Shown: positions 16,757-26,874 of the stretch, piece by piece
Position numbering within the stretch: the first letter of the stretch is position 1
Layout: each line of letters starts with the position of its first letter
Assembly (NCBI RefSeq): GCF_900698855.1
Contig: NZ_LR217698.1
Location: forward strand, 434,001-498,000
Direction: 5' to 3'
DNA length: 64,000 bases
From: Erwinia_E haradaeae_F
GTDB taxonomy: Bacteria > Pseudomonadota > Gammaproteobacteria > Enterobacterales > Enterobacteriaceae
Made by a program: the position numbers and the translations under genes
Notes under the pieces: model-generated
The model's database searches: none
Told to the model about the DNA's origin: nothing
The model's input: the letters and a program-made list of their open reading frames with translations, nothing else

Positions 16757-17752
16757 ATGCAGGGTTCTGTGATAGAGTTTCTCAAACCGCGTTTAGTAGA
16801 TATTGAGCAAGTTAGCACAACACATGCCAAGGTCACCCTTGAACCTTTAGAGCGTGGTTTCGGTCATACCCTTGGTAATGCGCTACGTCGTATTTTATTA
16901 TCCTCAATGCCTGGTTGCGCTGTTACAGAGGTTGAAATCGATGGAGTACTGCATGAGTACTCTATTAAAGAGGGTGTACAGGAAGATATTTTAGATATTC
17001 TACTTAATTTAAAAGGCTTGGCGGTCAGAGTTAATGGAAAAGATGAAGCAACTTTAACTTTGCATAAATCAGGTATTGGTCCTGTAACTGCTTCTGATAT
17101 TATACATGATTCTGATGTTGAGATTGTCCAACCAAACCATGTGATTTGTCATTTAACCTCAGAAAATTCTACTATTGTGATCAGAATGAAAGTAGAGCGT
17201 GGTCGAGGATACGTACCTGCTTCTTCTCGCACCTATGCAGAAGAAAATGAGAGACCACTTGGACGACTTTTAGTAGATGCCTGCTATAGTCCTGTAGAAC
17301 GTATTGCTTATAACGTTGAGGCCGCTCGTGTTGATCAGCGCACGGATCTAGATAAGTTGGTTATTGAAATGGAAACGAATGGAACTATTGATCCTGAAGA
17401 GGCTATTCGTCGGGCAGCTACTATTTTAGCAGATCAATTAGAGGCATTCGTTGATTTGCGGGATGTGCGTCAACCAGAAGTAAAAGAAGAAAAACCAGAA
17501 TTTGATCCAATTTTATTGCGGCCAGTTGATGATCTGGAATTAACAGTTCGTTCTGCTAATTGTCTTAAAGCGGAATCTATTCACTATATTGGTGATTTAG
17601 TGCAACGTACTGAAGTTGAATTGCTTAAAACGCCTAATCTTGGTAAAAAGTCTTTAACTGAGATTAAAGATGTTTTGGCTTCTCGTAATTTATCACTGGG
17701 AATGCGTTTAGAAAATTGGCCGCCAGCATTACTAGTTAATCATATGATATAA
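16757..17752 (+). CDS. rpoA: RNA polymerase alpha subunit
   Basis: Alpha subunit of 331 residues (E. coli 329). The N-terminal dimerisation domain includes ERGFGHTLGNALRRILLSSMPG, and the C-terminal domain (RSANCLKAESIHYIGDLVQRTEVELLKTPNLGKKSLTEI) that contacts UP elements and activators is intact. Only the last few residues (PPALLVNHMI) differ from E. coli. An upstream in-frame start at 16709 lies inside rpsD and is not used; AGAGAGGA precedes ATG 16757. Confidence 0.98.
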   Translation: MQGSVIEFLKPRLVDIEQVSTTHAKVTLEPLERGFGHTLGNALRRILLSSMPGCAVTEVEIDGVLHEYSIKEGVQEDILDILLNLKGLAVRVNGKDEATLTLHKSGIGPVTASDIIHDSDVEIVQPNHVICHLTSENSTIVIRMKVERGRGYVPASSRTYAEENERPLGRLLVDACYSPVERIAYNVEAARVDQRTDLDKLVIEMETNGTIDPEEAIRRAATILADQLEAFVDLRDVRQPEVKEEKPEFDPILLRPVDDLELTVRSANCLKAESIHYIGDLVQRTEVELLKTPNLGKKSLTEIKDVLASRNLSLGMRLENWPPALLVNHMI

Positions 17753-17783
17753 AGTTATAATCTTATTATAAAAGGATAAAGTC

Positions 17784-18176
17784 ATGCGCCATCGTAAAAT
17801 AGGGCGTCAACTAAATCGAAATAGCAGCCATCGTCAGGCAATGTTTCGAAACATTGCCGCTTCATTAATTCGCTATGAATTAATTAAGACAACTGTAGCG
17901 AAAGCAAAAGAGCTTCGTCGTATCATAGAACCATTAATTACCCTTTCTAAAACTGATAGCCTTGCTAATCGTCGTCTAGTTTTTTCTCGAATTCGTGACA
18001 ATGAGATTGTGAGAAAATTGTTTAATCAACTAGGCCCGCGTTTCATAGATCGATCTGGTGGTTATATCCATATTTGGAAGTGTGGTGTGCGTGTTAGTGA
18101 TCATGTTCCTATGGTTTATATTGCGTTAGTTGGTCGGCCAGAAATGATAAAACCAGATTCTGAAAATATAAGGTAA
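17784..18176 (+). CDS. rplQ: 50S ribosomal protein L17
   Basis: L17 of 130 residues (E. coli 127), at the tunnel exit side of the 50S. The N-terminus MRHRKIGRQLNRNSSHRQAMFRN is nearly unchanged; the C-terminus (GRPEMIKPDSENIR) differs in sequence from E. coli. It ends the alpha operon; no convincing terminator hairpin follows it. Confidence 0.97.
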   Translation: MRHRKIGRQLNRNSSHRQAMFRNIAASLIRYELIKTTVAKAKELRRIIEPLITLSKTDSLANRRLVFSRIRDNEIVRKLFNQLGPRFIDRSGGYIHIWKCGVRVSDHVPMVYIALVGRPEMIKPDSENIR

Positions 18177-18272
18177 TTAATCTATATTTTATAATATATA
18201 AATGATGCTAGTCATATGATTTTATAAGATAATATATTTATCTTTTAAAGATTGCATACAATCAGATCAGAG

Positions 18273-18620
18273 ATGCAAAAGAGTTCATTTCAACATAGAG
18301 ATCTTTATAAGGAAATGGATCGCGATATAGAAGGTTATCTTTTGTCTGTAACAGATTGGACGGAAGATGTTGCAAAAAAAATTGCGAAAGAGGATGGTGT
18401 TAATCTCAGTCCATCTCACTGGGAAATTATTTATTTAGTGCGCAACTTTTATCTAGAATTTAATATTTCTCCGACAGTGCATATGTTAGTCAGAATGATA
18501 CAAAATAGGCATGGTAAAGGAAAAGGGAATAGTCGTTATCTTTTTCGTCTTTTCCCAAAAGGACCAGCAAAACAAGCTACGAAAATTGCTGGTCTTCCCA
18601 AACCTAGCAATTGTCTTTAA
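18273..18620 (+). CDS. tusE: TusE, sulfur relay protein (DsrC family)
   Basis: A 115-residue DsrC-family protein. In E. coli TusE accepts sulfur from TusBCD and passes it to MnmA for 2-thiolation of the wobble uridine in Lys, Glu and Gln tRNAs. The C-terminal arm GNSRYLFRLFPKGPAKQATKIAGLPKP is nearly identical to E. coli, and the penultimate cysteine that carries the persulfide is kept (ending NCL). The N-terminus is less alike; a TTG at 18252 could extend it by seven residues. It stands alone 96 bases after rplQ, away from its E. coli location. Confidence 0.93.
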   Translation: MQKSSFQHRDLYKEMDRDIEGYLLSVTDWTEDVAKKIAKEDGVNLSPSHWEIIYLVRNFYLEFNISPTVHMLVRMIQNRHGKGKGNSRYLFRLFPKGPAKQATKIAGLPKPSNCL

Positions 18621-19065
18621 TTAAATAGAGAGTTATAAGCTTTAATATTAGTGATAAAAATATAAAGTATATCTACTATAAATGATAGTAGTTAAAAAGA
18701 AGGTGTTTGTTGAAGATAGAAATTAGTCCTGATTTTTATAAGATAGATTAATTATATATTGGTAAGTTTTATATTTATAAGCTCAAAATACTATTGATAT
18801 GAGTGTAAATTATATACGCGATAAAATAGCTATGCATCATTTTAAATAGAAATTTACTGATTTTTCTGATGATATGTAACTTGATTGGACTTTATTGATC
18901 TTTCATTTTTTAGTGAAAGTGATTAATGTAATAAAAGATATTGTTGATACGAAATAAACTATAGTTGATTATTTCTCTATTTTTGATAGATTGCATAAGA
19001 GAACATCTATTTTGTATCTAGAGAGAATATGCTGATGAGATTAGATAGTTATCATGTTTAATAAA

Positions 19066-19119
19066 CATAACACTTAGTTTTATATATTACTATAATTATA
19101 GTAATATACCTTAGTTATG
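19066..19119. repeat. nested palindrome in tusE-hldE desert
   Basis: TATATTACTATAA (19083-19095) is followed directly by its exact reverse complement (19096-19108). Outer arms CATAAC (19066-19071) and GTTATG (19114-19119) extend the cruciform with a few unpaired bases. Function unknown. Confidence 0.7.
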
Positions 19120-19486
19120 TGTTGATTTAATAATTGCATGTAATATAATGGATATTATAAAAGCTAATAATTACTATTATTATAAAATATCAGATTACTT
19201 GAAATCGATATCTAGATAAGTTATTTATATTCTATGATATTCTCTTGTTTAGAGACTCAAGATTTATAAGAATAATATTTATTAATGATAAAATAAATAA
19301 GTGTTATTTGTATTGTTCTTATGTTTAAGACAATTATTTTTGATGATCATTAAATATGAATACGATCAGAGATGTATTTTTATATATGAATATTTTAATT
19401 AATTGTCATATTCAGTAATATCTGAATTTATATGTAAAATAAATATAGATACTACGATTGTTTGGATCAGACAGTAAAGTCAGGCT

Positions 19487-19522
19487 CTTCAATCCTTCCC
19501 CTGATAAGAGGAAGGATTGAAG
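19487..19522. terminator. 13-bp perfect hairpin, terminator-like
   Basis: CTTCAATCCTTCC (19487-19499), a 10-nt loop and the exact complement GGAAGGATTGAAG (19510-19522). Its GC content is clearly higher than the surrounding desert. There is no long T tract, and no intact gene ends nearby (tusE ends about 870 bases upstream). It may be the surviving terminator of a lost gene. Confidence 0.55.
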
Positions 19523-20305
19523 ATTAGTTTAGACACATTTCATGCATGTATCTTGGGTTTAAAATTTATTTTAATTATGTTGGCAGCCTAATTATAAGTG
19601 TTTTATGATGAAGAATAATATATAATTCTATATTACATATAATGTAGAAATAGTATTGATGACATCTATTGTTTTCATTTACATCTATAAGGCTGTTTTT
19701 TCACATTTAAGGTGTTTTTTATCTTTTTATAAATGTTCTTATTTATCACGATAGTGATTATTTGAAATTTTTAAGGATTTGTAGAATAAAGAGATTCTAT
19801 TTTAATATAGAAAAAAACAAGACATTAGATCTAATCCTATTCAGATCTAACTATAAGAATAGTTCTATTACTTGACCATTCTAGTAAACGAAAGTTAATA
19901 GAAAATATATATTGCTATTTATTTGGTAATGATTAATTAATTTCGATTATATAATTTCCAATTATATGCTATTTTTTTCGTTTTTTTATACAGGATAAAT
20001 GTTATTGATTATTAATCAGTTTTACAGAAATTTTTAAAAGAAATAAAAAATTAGGTAAGGGGCAATATCTCCATAGTTATTAGAGTGATTTATAAATAAC
20101 ATCAGAACATTTTATGTGACTGCTTTTTAGAAAGTTTTTTTATATTTTAATGCATTACTACGCAGATAAGATTTAGAGGAATGGTTCCTTTATTATAAAA
20201 TACAGATATTATATATAGTAGTAGTTACTATATAGAGATTATTTTCGTATTTAAATTGATTTTATCAGTTCATGCAGTGAGTTGTATGTATGCGGAGCTT
20301 ATGTA

Positions 20306-21748
20306 ATGAACATTACCTTGCCTAACTTTACAGGTGTTGGCGTGTTAATAGTAGGAGATGTATTGTTAGATCAGTATTGGCGCGGACTTACACCAAAAAT
20401 TTCTCCTGAAGCACCAGTTTTAGTAGTAAAAGTTAATCACATAGAAGATCGTCCTGGTGGTGCTGCTAATGTTGCTATGAATATTGTTTCATTAGGTGCC
20501 CAACCTTATCTTATTGGTTTTCTTGGAGCTGATGAGGCTGCAAAATCTTTACGAAAAGCTCTGGACAATGTGAATGTAATATGTGATTTTATTTCTGTTG
20601 ATAATTATTCTACTATTATTAAAACACGTGTGTTAGTACGTAATCAACAACTTATTCGTTTAGATTTTGAAGAAAAATTAGAAGGAATTCATTCCGAGCT
20701 TATTCATGATCGAATATATAAATTTTTACCACATATCCGAGCGATTGTTTTATCTGATTATGATAAAGGCGCTTTAGCCAATGTTCAAACGATCATTACT
20801 TTAGCACGAAATAAAGGTATCGCTATTTTAGTAGATCCTAAAGGTAATGATTTTTCTCGTTACTATGGAGCTACGTTGATTACACCAAATTTACATGAAT
20901 TTGAAAAGGCTGTAGGCAAATGCAAAAATGAAGATGATATTCTTGAAAAAGGTACAAGATTAATGCAAGAAAATTCATTTTCTGGATTACTTATTACTCG
21001 TTCAGAACATGGGATGATATTATTACAACCAGATCAAAATCCTTGTTATATGCCAACTCAGGCAAAAGAGGTCTATGATGTTACTGGAGCAGGAGACACA
21101 GTAATTAGTGTAGTAGCAACTTCTGTAGCGGCTGGTTACACCTTGGAAGAGAGTTGTTTCTTTGCAAATATAGCAGCAGGGATAGTAGTAGGTAAAATTG
21201 GTACTTCAACTGTATCTGCAGTTGAGCTTGACCATGCTATTGACATGAGATTGAAAGAAGGTGGTAGAATGATTGATGAAGCACAGTTGATGATTGAGAT
21301 TAGAAAATCTCGTCAACGTGGTGAAACAATAGTAATGACGAACGGTGTTTTTGATATCCTACATGCAGGACATGTATCTTATTTATCCAATGCGCGTAAA
21401 TTAGGAGATCGTCTGATTGTAGCAGTAAATAGTGATCTATCTACTCGTCGTTTAAAAGGCATGTCTCGACCAGTTAATCCACTTGTTAATCGAATGCGAG
21501 TATTAGGTGGATTGAAATCTGTTGATTGGGTAATTAGTTTTGATGACGACACGCCAAAGCGGCTAATTACAAAAATACTTCCTGATTTTCTAGTAAAGGG
21601 TGGTGATTATAAATGCACAATTGAAGAGATTGTAGGAAGTAAAGAGGTGTTAGATAATGGTGGTAGTGTAAGAGTGCTAAATTTTGAAGATGGAATTACT
21701 ACTAGCAAGATCATACAAAGGATTATTAGAGGCAAAGACAATTACTAA
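20306..21748 (+). CDS. hldE: HldE, bifunctional heptose kinase/adenylyltransferase
   Basis: HldE makes ADP-heptose for the inner core of LPS. The N-terminal ribokinase-like domain phosphorylates heptose-7-phosphate; its anion hole VTGAGDT is at about residues 259-265. The C-terminal nucleotidyltransferase domain has H353-A-G-H356 within TNGVFDILHAGHVSYL. Length is 480 (E. coli 477), so both domains are complete. ATG 20306 is preceded by GGAG at 20294-20297; an upstream TTG at 20282 is not needed. In E. coli hldE follows glnE and lies near cca and rpsU-dnaG-rpoD; here it stands alone between deserts. Its retention implies LPS with a heptose core. Confidence 0.96.
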   Translation: MNITLPNFTGVGVLIVGDVLLDQYWRGLTPKISPEAPVLVVKVNHIEDRPGGAANVAMNIVSLGAQPYLIGFLGADEAAKSLRKALDNVNVICDFISVDNYSTIIKTRVLVRNQQLIRLDFEEKLEGIHSELIHDRIYKFLPHIRAIVLSDYDKGALANVQTIITLARNKGIAILVDPKGNDFSRYYGATLITPNLHEFEKAVGKCKNEDDILEKGTRLMQENSFSGLLITRSEHGMILLQPDQNPCYMPTQAKEVYDVTGAGDTVISVVATSVAAGYTLEESCFFANIAAGIVVGKIGTSTVSAVELDHAIDMRLKEGGRMIDEAQLMIEIRKSRQRGETIVMTNGVFDILHAGHVSYLSNARKLGDRLIVAVNSDLSTRRLKGMSRPVNPLVNRMRVLGGLKSVDWVISFDDDTPKRLITKILPDFLVKGGDYKCTIEEIVGSKEVLDNGGSVRVLNFEDGITTSKIIQRIIRGKDNY

Positions 21749-22792
21749 GTTCTGATCTCCTCAATTTAAAAGTTAATCCAACTTAATAATACGATTGTTT
21801 AACAAAAATCACTAGAAGATAATTTTTACATCATAATAGCAATTAAATCAAACATCCAAATATATATGATTATATAAAGAAAATATCATATAATTGTTTA
21901 GAACTGTATAAGATATGAGTAGTTCGTTGGTAATTATTTTAAAGATATTAAATATTATGAGTGTAATATATCATTTTATGATATGCAATTATAAATTATA
22001 TAAGAAGTTGAATCGCTATAATTATATAGATTTTACTAAGGTCATTCTTTTTTAAAAGAATAAATTTTTAAAAGGTTTACAGATTAATTCTTTGTATTAA
22101 TAAAATAAAAACAAGCATCTATAGTTATAGATAGAATCATAGATATAGCAATGGATAGAAAGGATTCGATGGATTTATTTTAAGATAATGCATATATTTA
22201 ATGTTAAATATGTTATTATTCAATAATTTTAATTTAGACTAAATGTTGTGATTATTGTTTTAGAACTAAGGGTAATAAGATGTAGATCTTTGATACCAGT
22301 TTTCTAAAGTAGATAATTTTATTTTTTGAGAATGAATAAACGATTTACTAAAATGTAATAATAATATTTATTACATTTCGATTAATAGTTTGAATTATTA
22401 CAATCTAAAAACATAAAACAATCATAGTATACATCCAATATCAGTTCGGTCAAAAAGTCATTCATTATTCACATAATTGATTACTTAATAAGTTAATTCT
22501 TTTTACTATTACAGGAATATCGGATTAGGAATTATTTTTATTTTTTAATAAATAGCGTTTAGTATTGTGATATACAAATATATTAGCATGTTTACCAGTT
22601 TTTAGAATATTATATAGATAATTTACATGTTTTTACTATATATCCAGATAAATTATGAGAAAAATAATTTTCTATGCAATCTACTTACAGATTATCATAT
22701 TTTTTAAAAAAATTTTATCAAATTTATCTCATTGTTATCAGAATTATTATTACTTTATAATATAATTATTACTATATTTATAGGACTATCTA
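21749..22792 (+). other. gene desert between hldE and prlC
   Basis: About 1 kb of AT-rich DNA with no gene or remnant recognised. It holds an 11-bp perfect stem (AAATGTAATAA 22351-22361 and its complement 22368-22378, 6-nt loop). A plausible prlC promoter lies at the right end: TTGTTA 22732-22737, 18 bases, TATAAT 22756-22761. Confidence 0.75.
22732..22761 (+). promoter_or_regulatory. candidate prlC promoter
   Basis: TTGTTA (22732-22737) and TATAAT (22756-22761) with an 18-base spacer, about 30 bases before the prlC ATG. The surrounding DNA is so AT-rich that a chance match is possible. Confidence 0.4.
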
Positions 22793-24838
22793 ATGATTAA
22801 TCCTTTACTTTTTCCTTTTACATTACCTCCATTTTATAGTATTCAACCTGAACACATAGTACCAGCTATAACCAAAACTCTGAATGACTGTCGTTTAGTA
22901 ATAAAAAAAATAGTGAGTCAAGGAGGTCCATATTGCTGGGACAGTTTGGTTCAGCCTATAAGTGAAGCCACTGATGAGTTGAATCGTTTATTTGCATTAA
23001 TAAGTCACTTGAACTCAGTTCAAAATAGCCCTGTGTTGCGTTTGGCTTATGAAAAAACATTAATTCTTGTAGAAGAGTACAGAACTTGGATTAGTCAGAA
23101 TAAGGTTTTATACCAGGCATATGACAATATTAAGAATCAAGCTCATATTTATCAAGCTTTAAGCCCTGAGCAACAAATAACGATTAAGTATGCCCTTCGT
23201 GATTTTAAGTTATCTGGAATTGACCTCCCGAAAGAAATGCAACATCGATATGGAGAGATTACTTTACGCTTGTCTGCTCTTGCATCTCAATATAGCAATA
23301 ATGTCTTAGATGCTACTCTAGCATGGAGTAAATTAATTACAGACAAAATCGAGCTTTCCGGCATTCCGGAGAGCTCGATTTTGTCCACAAAAATAAAAGC
23401 AGAGGAGCAAGGTCGTAAGGGTTGGTTATTAACATTAGATTACCCTAGTTATTTATCAGTCTTAACTTACTGTGATAAACAGTGTTTACGAGAAGAAATT
23501 TATCGAGCTTATCTGACACGTGCGTCAGATCAAGGCCCTTATGCTGGCAAATGGGATAATACAGAAGTAATGAAGGAAGAGGTGACACTGCGTTATGAGT
23601 TAGCTGAATTATTGGGTTTTTCTTCCTATTCTTCTCAATCATTAGTAACTAAAATGGCTAAAACCCCCATGCAGGTTTCTAAATTCTTAAGCAATCTTTC
23701 CGACAAAGTGAAACCCAGTGCAGAATTGGAGTTAATAAAGTTAACTGATTTCGTAAAAAGAACATACCATCTTAATGAGTTACAACCTTGGGATATTCCT
23801 TATTATAGTGAAAAATATAAACAATATTTATATAATTTTAACAGTGAAGATCTTCGAGTTTACTTTCCTGAGTATCGTGTTCTTAATGGTTTATTTGAAA
23901 TAATACATCGGATTTTTGGTATGAAGTGTAAAGAGCGATATGATGTAGAGGTTTATCATAAAGATGTACGATTCTTTGATATTCTTGATGAGGAAGATAA
24001 TTATCGAGGAAGTTTTTTTCTTGATTTATATTCACGTGATTATAAGAGAAGCGGAGCTTGGATGGATGAATGCGTTAGTCGGATGCGAAAATCGAATGGA
24101 TTTCTTCAGAAACCAGTAGCTTATCTAGTTTGTAACTTTAATCGACCGCTCAATGCTCAACCGGCTCTATTTACCCATAATGAAGTAATTACGCTTTTTC
24201 ATGAGTTTGGGCATGGTCTTCATCATATTCTAACAAACATTGATATACCTTCAATATCTGGGATTAATGGAGTTCCATGGGACGCCATTGAGTTACCTAG
24301 TCAGTTAATGGAACAATGGTGTTGGCACCCAGAATCGCTAAAAATTATTTCTGAACATTATCAGACATTTAAGCCGTTATCAGATGAGTTAATATCTAAA
24401 ATATTAGAAGCTAAAAATTATCAATCAGCACTATCGATTCAACGTCAGATAGAATTTTCATTATTTGATTTTCGTTTACACCAAGATTTTCATAAAGATG
24501 ATGATATAAAAATTTTAGATATTTTTCACGATGTTCATAATCAGATATCTGTTCTTCCTAAATTAGAATGGAATCGATTTCCACATACATTTAGTCATAT
24601 CTTTTCCGGTGGTTATGCTTCGGGATATTATAGCTATTTATGGTCTGCTGTTTTATCCGCAGACTGTTGGTCTCTTTTTGAAAAAAAAGGTGTTTTTAAC
24701 CATACAATCGGTCTGTCTTTTCTTGAAAATATTTTAATGCGTGGCGGATCAGAAGATTTTATGACATTATTTTGTCGATTTCGCGGTCATAAACCACAAA
24801 TGGATGCATTTCTCTATCAAAATGGGATAAGCTTGTAA
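22793..24838 (+). CDS. prlC: Oligopeptidase A (M3 metallopeptidase)
   Basis: A cytoplasmic zinc oligopeptidase of 681 residues (E. coli about 680) that degrades short peptides, including cleaved signal peptides. The zinc motif is H470-E-F-G-H474 within TLFHEFGHGLHH, with the third ligand region GVPWDAIELPSQLMEQW near 495-510. It aligns with E. coli from MINPLLFPFTLPPF to the end. It is followed 24 bases on by rsmJ, as in E. coli. Oddity: codons around residues 184-198 form a near-perfect hairpin with 20-bp arms. Confidence 0.96.
   Translation: MINPLLFPFTLPPFYSIQPEHIVPAITKTLNDCRLVIKKIVSQGGPYCWDSLVQPISEATDELNRLFALISHLNSVQNSPVLRLAYEKTLILVEEYRTWISQNKVLYQAYDNIKNQAHIYQALSPEQQITIKYALRDFKLSGIDLPKEMQHRYGEITLRLSALASQYSNNVLDATLAWSKLITDKIELSGIPESSILSTKIKAEEQGRKGWLLTLDYPSYLSVLTYCDKQCLREEIYRAYLTRASDQGPYAGKWDNTEVMKEEVTLRYELAELLGFSSYSSQSLVTKMAKTPMQVSKFLSNLSDKVKPSAELELIKLTDFVKRTYHLNELQPWDIPYYSEKYKQYLYNFNSEDLRVYFPEYRVLNGLFEIIHRIFGMKCKERYDVEVYHKDVRFFDILDEEDNYRGSFFLDLYSRDYKRSGAWMDECVSRMRKSNGFLQKPVAYLVCNFNRPLNAQPALFTHNEVITLFHEFGHGLHHILTNIDIPSISGINGVPWDAIELPSQLMEQWCWHPESLKIISEHYQTFKPLSDELISKILEAKNYQSALSIQRQIEFSLFDFRLHQDFHKDDDIKILDIFHDVHNQISVLPKLEWNRFPHTFSHIFSGGYASGYYSYLWSAVLSADCWSLFEKKGVFNHTIGLSFLENILMRGGSEDFMTLFCRFRGHKPQMDAFLYQNGISL
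23342..23385. repeat. 20-bp hairpin inside prlC
   Basis: Bases 23342-23361 pair with 23366-23385 across a CATT loop. Nineteen of twenty positions are Watson-Crick and the other is T opposite G. The hairpin encodes the stretch from TDKIELSG to PESSILS and does not interrupt the frame. Confidence 0.85.
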
Positions 24839-24862
24839 AGCTCATTAGGAGGTAATTTATTA

Positions 24863-25630
24863 GTGCGTGTTTGTTTATTAGATACATCAGAAAGTAAATA
24901 TCAAAATTCCTTCTCTAGTTTACTTAGACGATGGAGCCTAATTCATGACCCACAAAGCTCTATCATGCTTATAGCTAAACCTGATCATCTTGCAGTATGC
25001 AATCTTAATGAACCTGAGCTTGGCAATATATTTGTCAATTTTTTCTGTAAAAGTATAACATATCGACGCAGGTTTGGTGGAGGAACATCTGAAGCCATAG
25101 CTAAAGCTGTGGGTATTAAAAAAAATTATTTCCCTAATATCCTGGATGCAACAGCAGGATTTGGACGTGATTCTTTTATTTTAGCCATGCTTGGCTGTCA
25201 CATACGTATGTTAGAGCGTAATCCTGTTGTAGCAGCATTATTGGATGATGGATTACGTCGTGGGTATACTGATAAAAAAATAGGTTCATGGTTAAGTGAA
25301 CATATGACTCTGTTACCTTCTTCTAGTTTATTGGTATCAGAAAATATCGATCCTATACCAGATGTAGTTTATCTTGATCCTATGTATCCATTAAAGAAAA
25401 AAAAGGCTTTAGTAAAAAAAGAAATGCGTATATTACAGTCTTTAGTAGGAATGGATGCAGATGCAGATTCACTTTTACATCCTGCTCGAATGTTAGCAAA
25501 GAAGCGTGTAGTAGTAAAACGACCACGTAATGCTCAAGCTTTGTCAAGAACACATACAGATCATATTTTAAAGACTAAAAAACATCGTTTTGATATTTAT
25601 TCTCCAATAAATAGTTTTAAATCTAAATGA
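24863..25630 (+). CDS. rsmJ: RsmJ, 16S rRNA m2G1516 methyltransferase
   Basis: RsmJ methylates guanine 1516 of 16S rRNA with SAM. At 255 residues it is slightly longer than E. coli (250). The SAM-binding motif DATAGFGRDSFILAMLGC, the segment MLERNPVVAALLDDGL and the catalytic-side motif VVYLDPMYP are intact. A GTG at 24863 is the start, with AGGAGG 10 bases upstream. It pairs with prlC as in E. coli. Retaining such a non-essential rRNA modification enzyme suggests moderate rather than extreme genome reduction. Confidence 0.94.
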   Translation: MRVCLLDTSESKYQNSFSSLLRRWSLIHDPQSSIMLIAKPDHLAVCNLNEPELGNIFVNFFCKSITYRRRFGGGTSEAIAKAVGIKKNYFPNILDATAGFGRDSFILAMLGCHIRMLERNPVVAALLDDGLRRGYTDKKIGSWLSEHMTLLPSSSLLVSENIDPIPDVVYLDPMYPLKKKKALVKKEMRILQSLVGMDADADSLLHPARMLAKKRVVVKRPRNAQALSRTHTDHILKTKKHRFDIYSPINSFKSK

Positions 25631-25650
25631 TCAATTTATTTATTTGATCA
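25628..25650 (+). terminator. hairpin at end of rsmJ
   Basis: TGATCAA (25628-25634, overlapping the stop codon) and TTGATCA (25644-25650) form a 7-bp stem with a 9-nt loop, followed by an A-run then ATTTTAAAAATTTTATTTTT. Weak intrinsic terminator candidate. Confidence 0.35.
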
Positions 25651-26328
25651 AAAATAGATTTTAAAAATTTTATTTTTTCTGTATGAATATTTATACTCAT
25701 TTTTAAAAGAAAAAATGTATTTATTTAATAATTGAAGAGATTTTAATATAAAATAAAATAAGTTTTAGAAAATTAAAAATTAATAATCATTTTTGTATTA
25801 AAATTAATGAAAAAATGGTAAAAGTTTTTATTAAATTAACAACATTATTTTCAATTTTGTAATATTAGATGATTTTCTCTATATTAGAGTTTATCGGTTA
25901 TGGATTCCGGAAATAACCAATTCTTTTATTCATAAAGCTTATTTATCATCTATTTTGTATGATCAAATATAGGGTGAATTTTTTAAAAAAAGAAGTAATT
26001 TATTTTATCATTAAAAATAAATAAAATATTAAAATATTTAATTATTCGTTGGATGAGGTACGCATTTCTTGTGATATAATTCTTTCTAGTCTCAGTAGCA
26101 GTGTTAATTACAATACATATAGTAATAAAACTTGTATTGATCATATATATATTTTTAATAGACAAATATATAGTATTGTATGGATTATAATATTATTAAT
26201 TATACATTAGTCCAACATAGCGTTTTGGATCATTACTAGTCAATTTTATAGATCAAATTTCAAATTGATTATGTATATCAGTATTAATTAATAGTTATAA
26301 TCTGTTAGAATTTTAACCAGGATTAGTT
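25631..26328 (+). other. gene desert between rsmJ and orn
   Basis: About 700 bases of AT-rich DNA. Apart from a 6-bp stem GGTTAT/ATAACC around a locally GC-richer loop (about 25896-25918), nothing is recognised. In E. coli rsgA is divergent from orn; no trace of it is visible. Confidence 0.75.
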
Positions 26329-26874
26329 ATGACTGAAAATATTCATAATCTAATCTGGATGGATCTTGAAATGACCGGTCTAAATCCAGAGAACGATCGT
26401 ATTCTTGAAATAGCTACGATTTTAACTGATAATCATCTAAGTTTTATTGTTGAAGGACCAGTTTTAGCTATTCATCAGAATGAAAAGTACCTTAAATCTA
26501 TGAATGACTGGAACATACAGACTCATACAAAAAGCGGCTTAGTAGAACGAGTTCGATCGAGTATATTTAATGAACGCTCTGCAGAACTAGCAATTATGGA
26601 ATTTTTAAAACCACGTATCCCACGCTATAGCTCACCTATTTGTGGTAACAGCATTGGACAAGATCGTCGATTCTTACGTGAATATATGCCAGAATTAGAA
26701 TCTTATTTTCATTATCGATCCTTAGATATTAGCGTTCTGAAAGAACTGGTCGCTCGTTGGAGACCAGATATTTTACATGGATTTAAAAAAAATAATAAAC
26801 ATAATGCATTAGATGATATTTATGAATCTATAGCAGAATTAGATTATTATCGTCAGCATTTTATTAGGATGTAA
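26329..26874 (+). CDS. orn: Oligoribonuclease
   Basis: A 3'-to-5' exonuclease of the DEDDh family that degrades RNA of 2-5 nt to mononucleotides, essential in E. coli. Length is 181, as in E. coli. Catalytic residues D12 and E14 lie in IWMDLEMTGLNPE; the third acidic residue is in ICGNSIGQDRRFLREYMPEL and the H-x4-D motif is HNALDD near the C-terminus. ATG follows CCAGGATTAGTT. Isolated between deserts and convergent with sohB. Confidence 0.97.
   Translation: MTENIHNLIWMDLEMTGLNPENDRILEIATILTDNHLSFIVEGPVLAIHQNEKYLKSMNDWNIQTHTKSGLVERVRSSIFNERSAELAIMEFLKPRIPRYSSPICGNSIGQDRRFLREYMPELESYFHYRSLDISVLKELVARWRPDILHGFKKNNKHNALDDIYESIAELDYYRQHFIRM

Larger units (their letters stand above)
18621..20305 (+). 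other. gene desert between tusE and hldE
   Basis: About 1.7 kb of AT-rich DNA with stops in all frames and no recognisable gene remnant. Two strong hairpins stand out: an AT-only 26-bp perfect palindrome at 19083-19108 and a GC-bearing 13-bp stem at 19487-19522. Otherwise I see nothing in it. Confidence 0.8.

Noticed and set aside
25983..26165. 60-codon minus-strand open frame upstream of orn
   Set aside because: Random-looking Ile/Asn-rich peptide; no trace of RsgA, the protein expected there from E. coli order.
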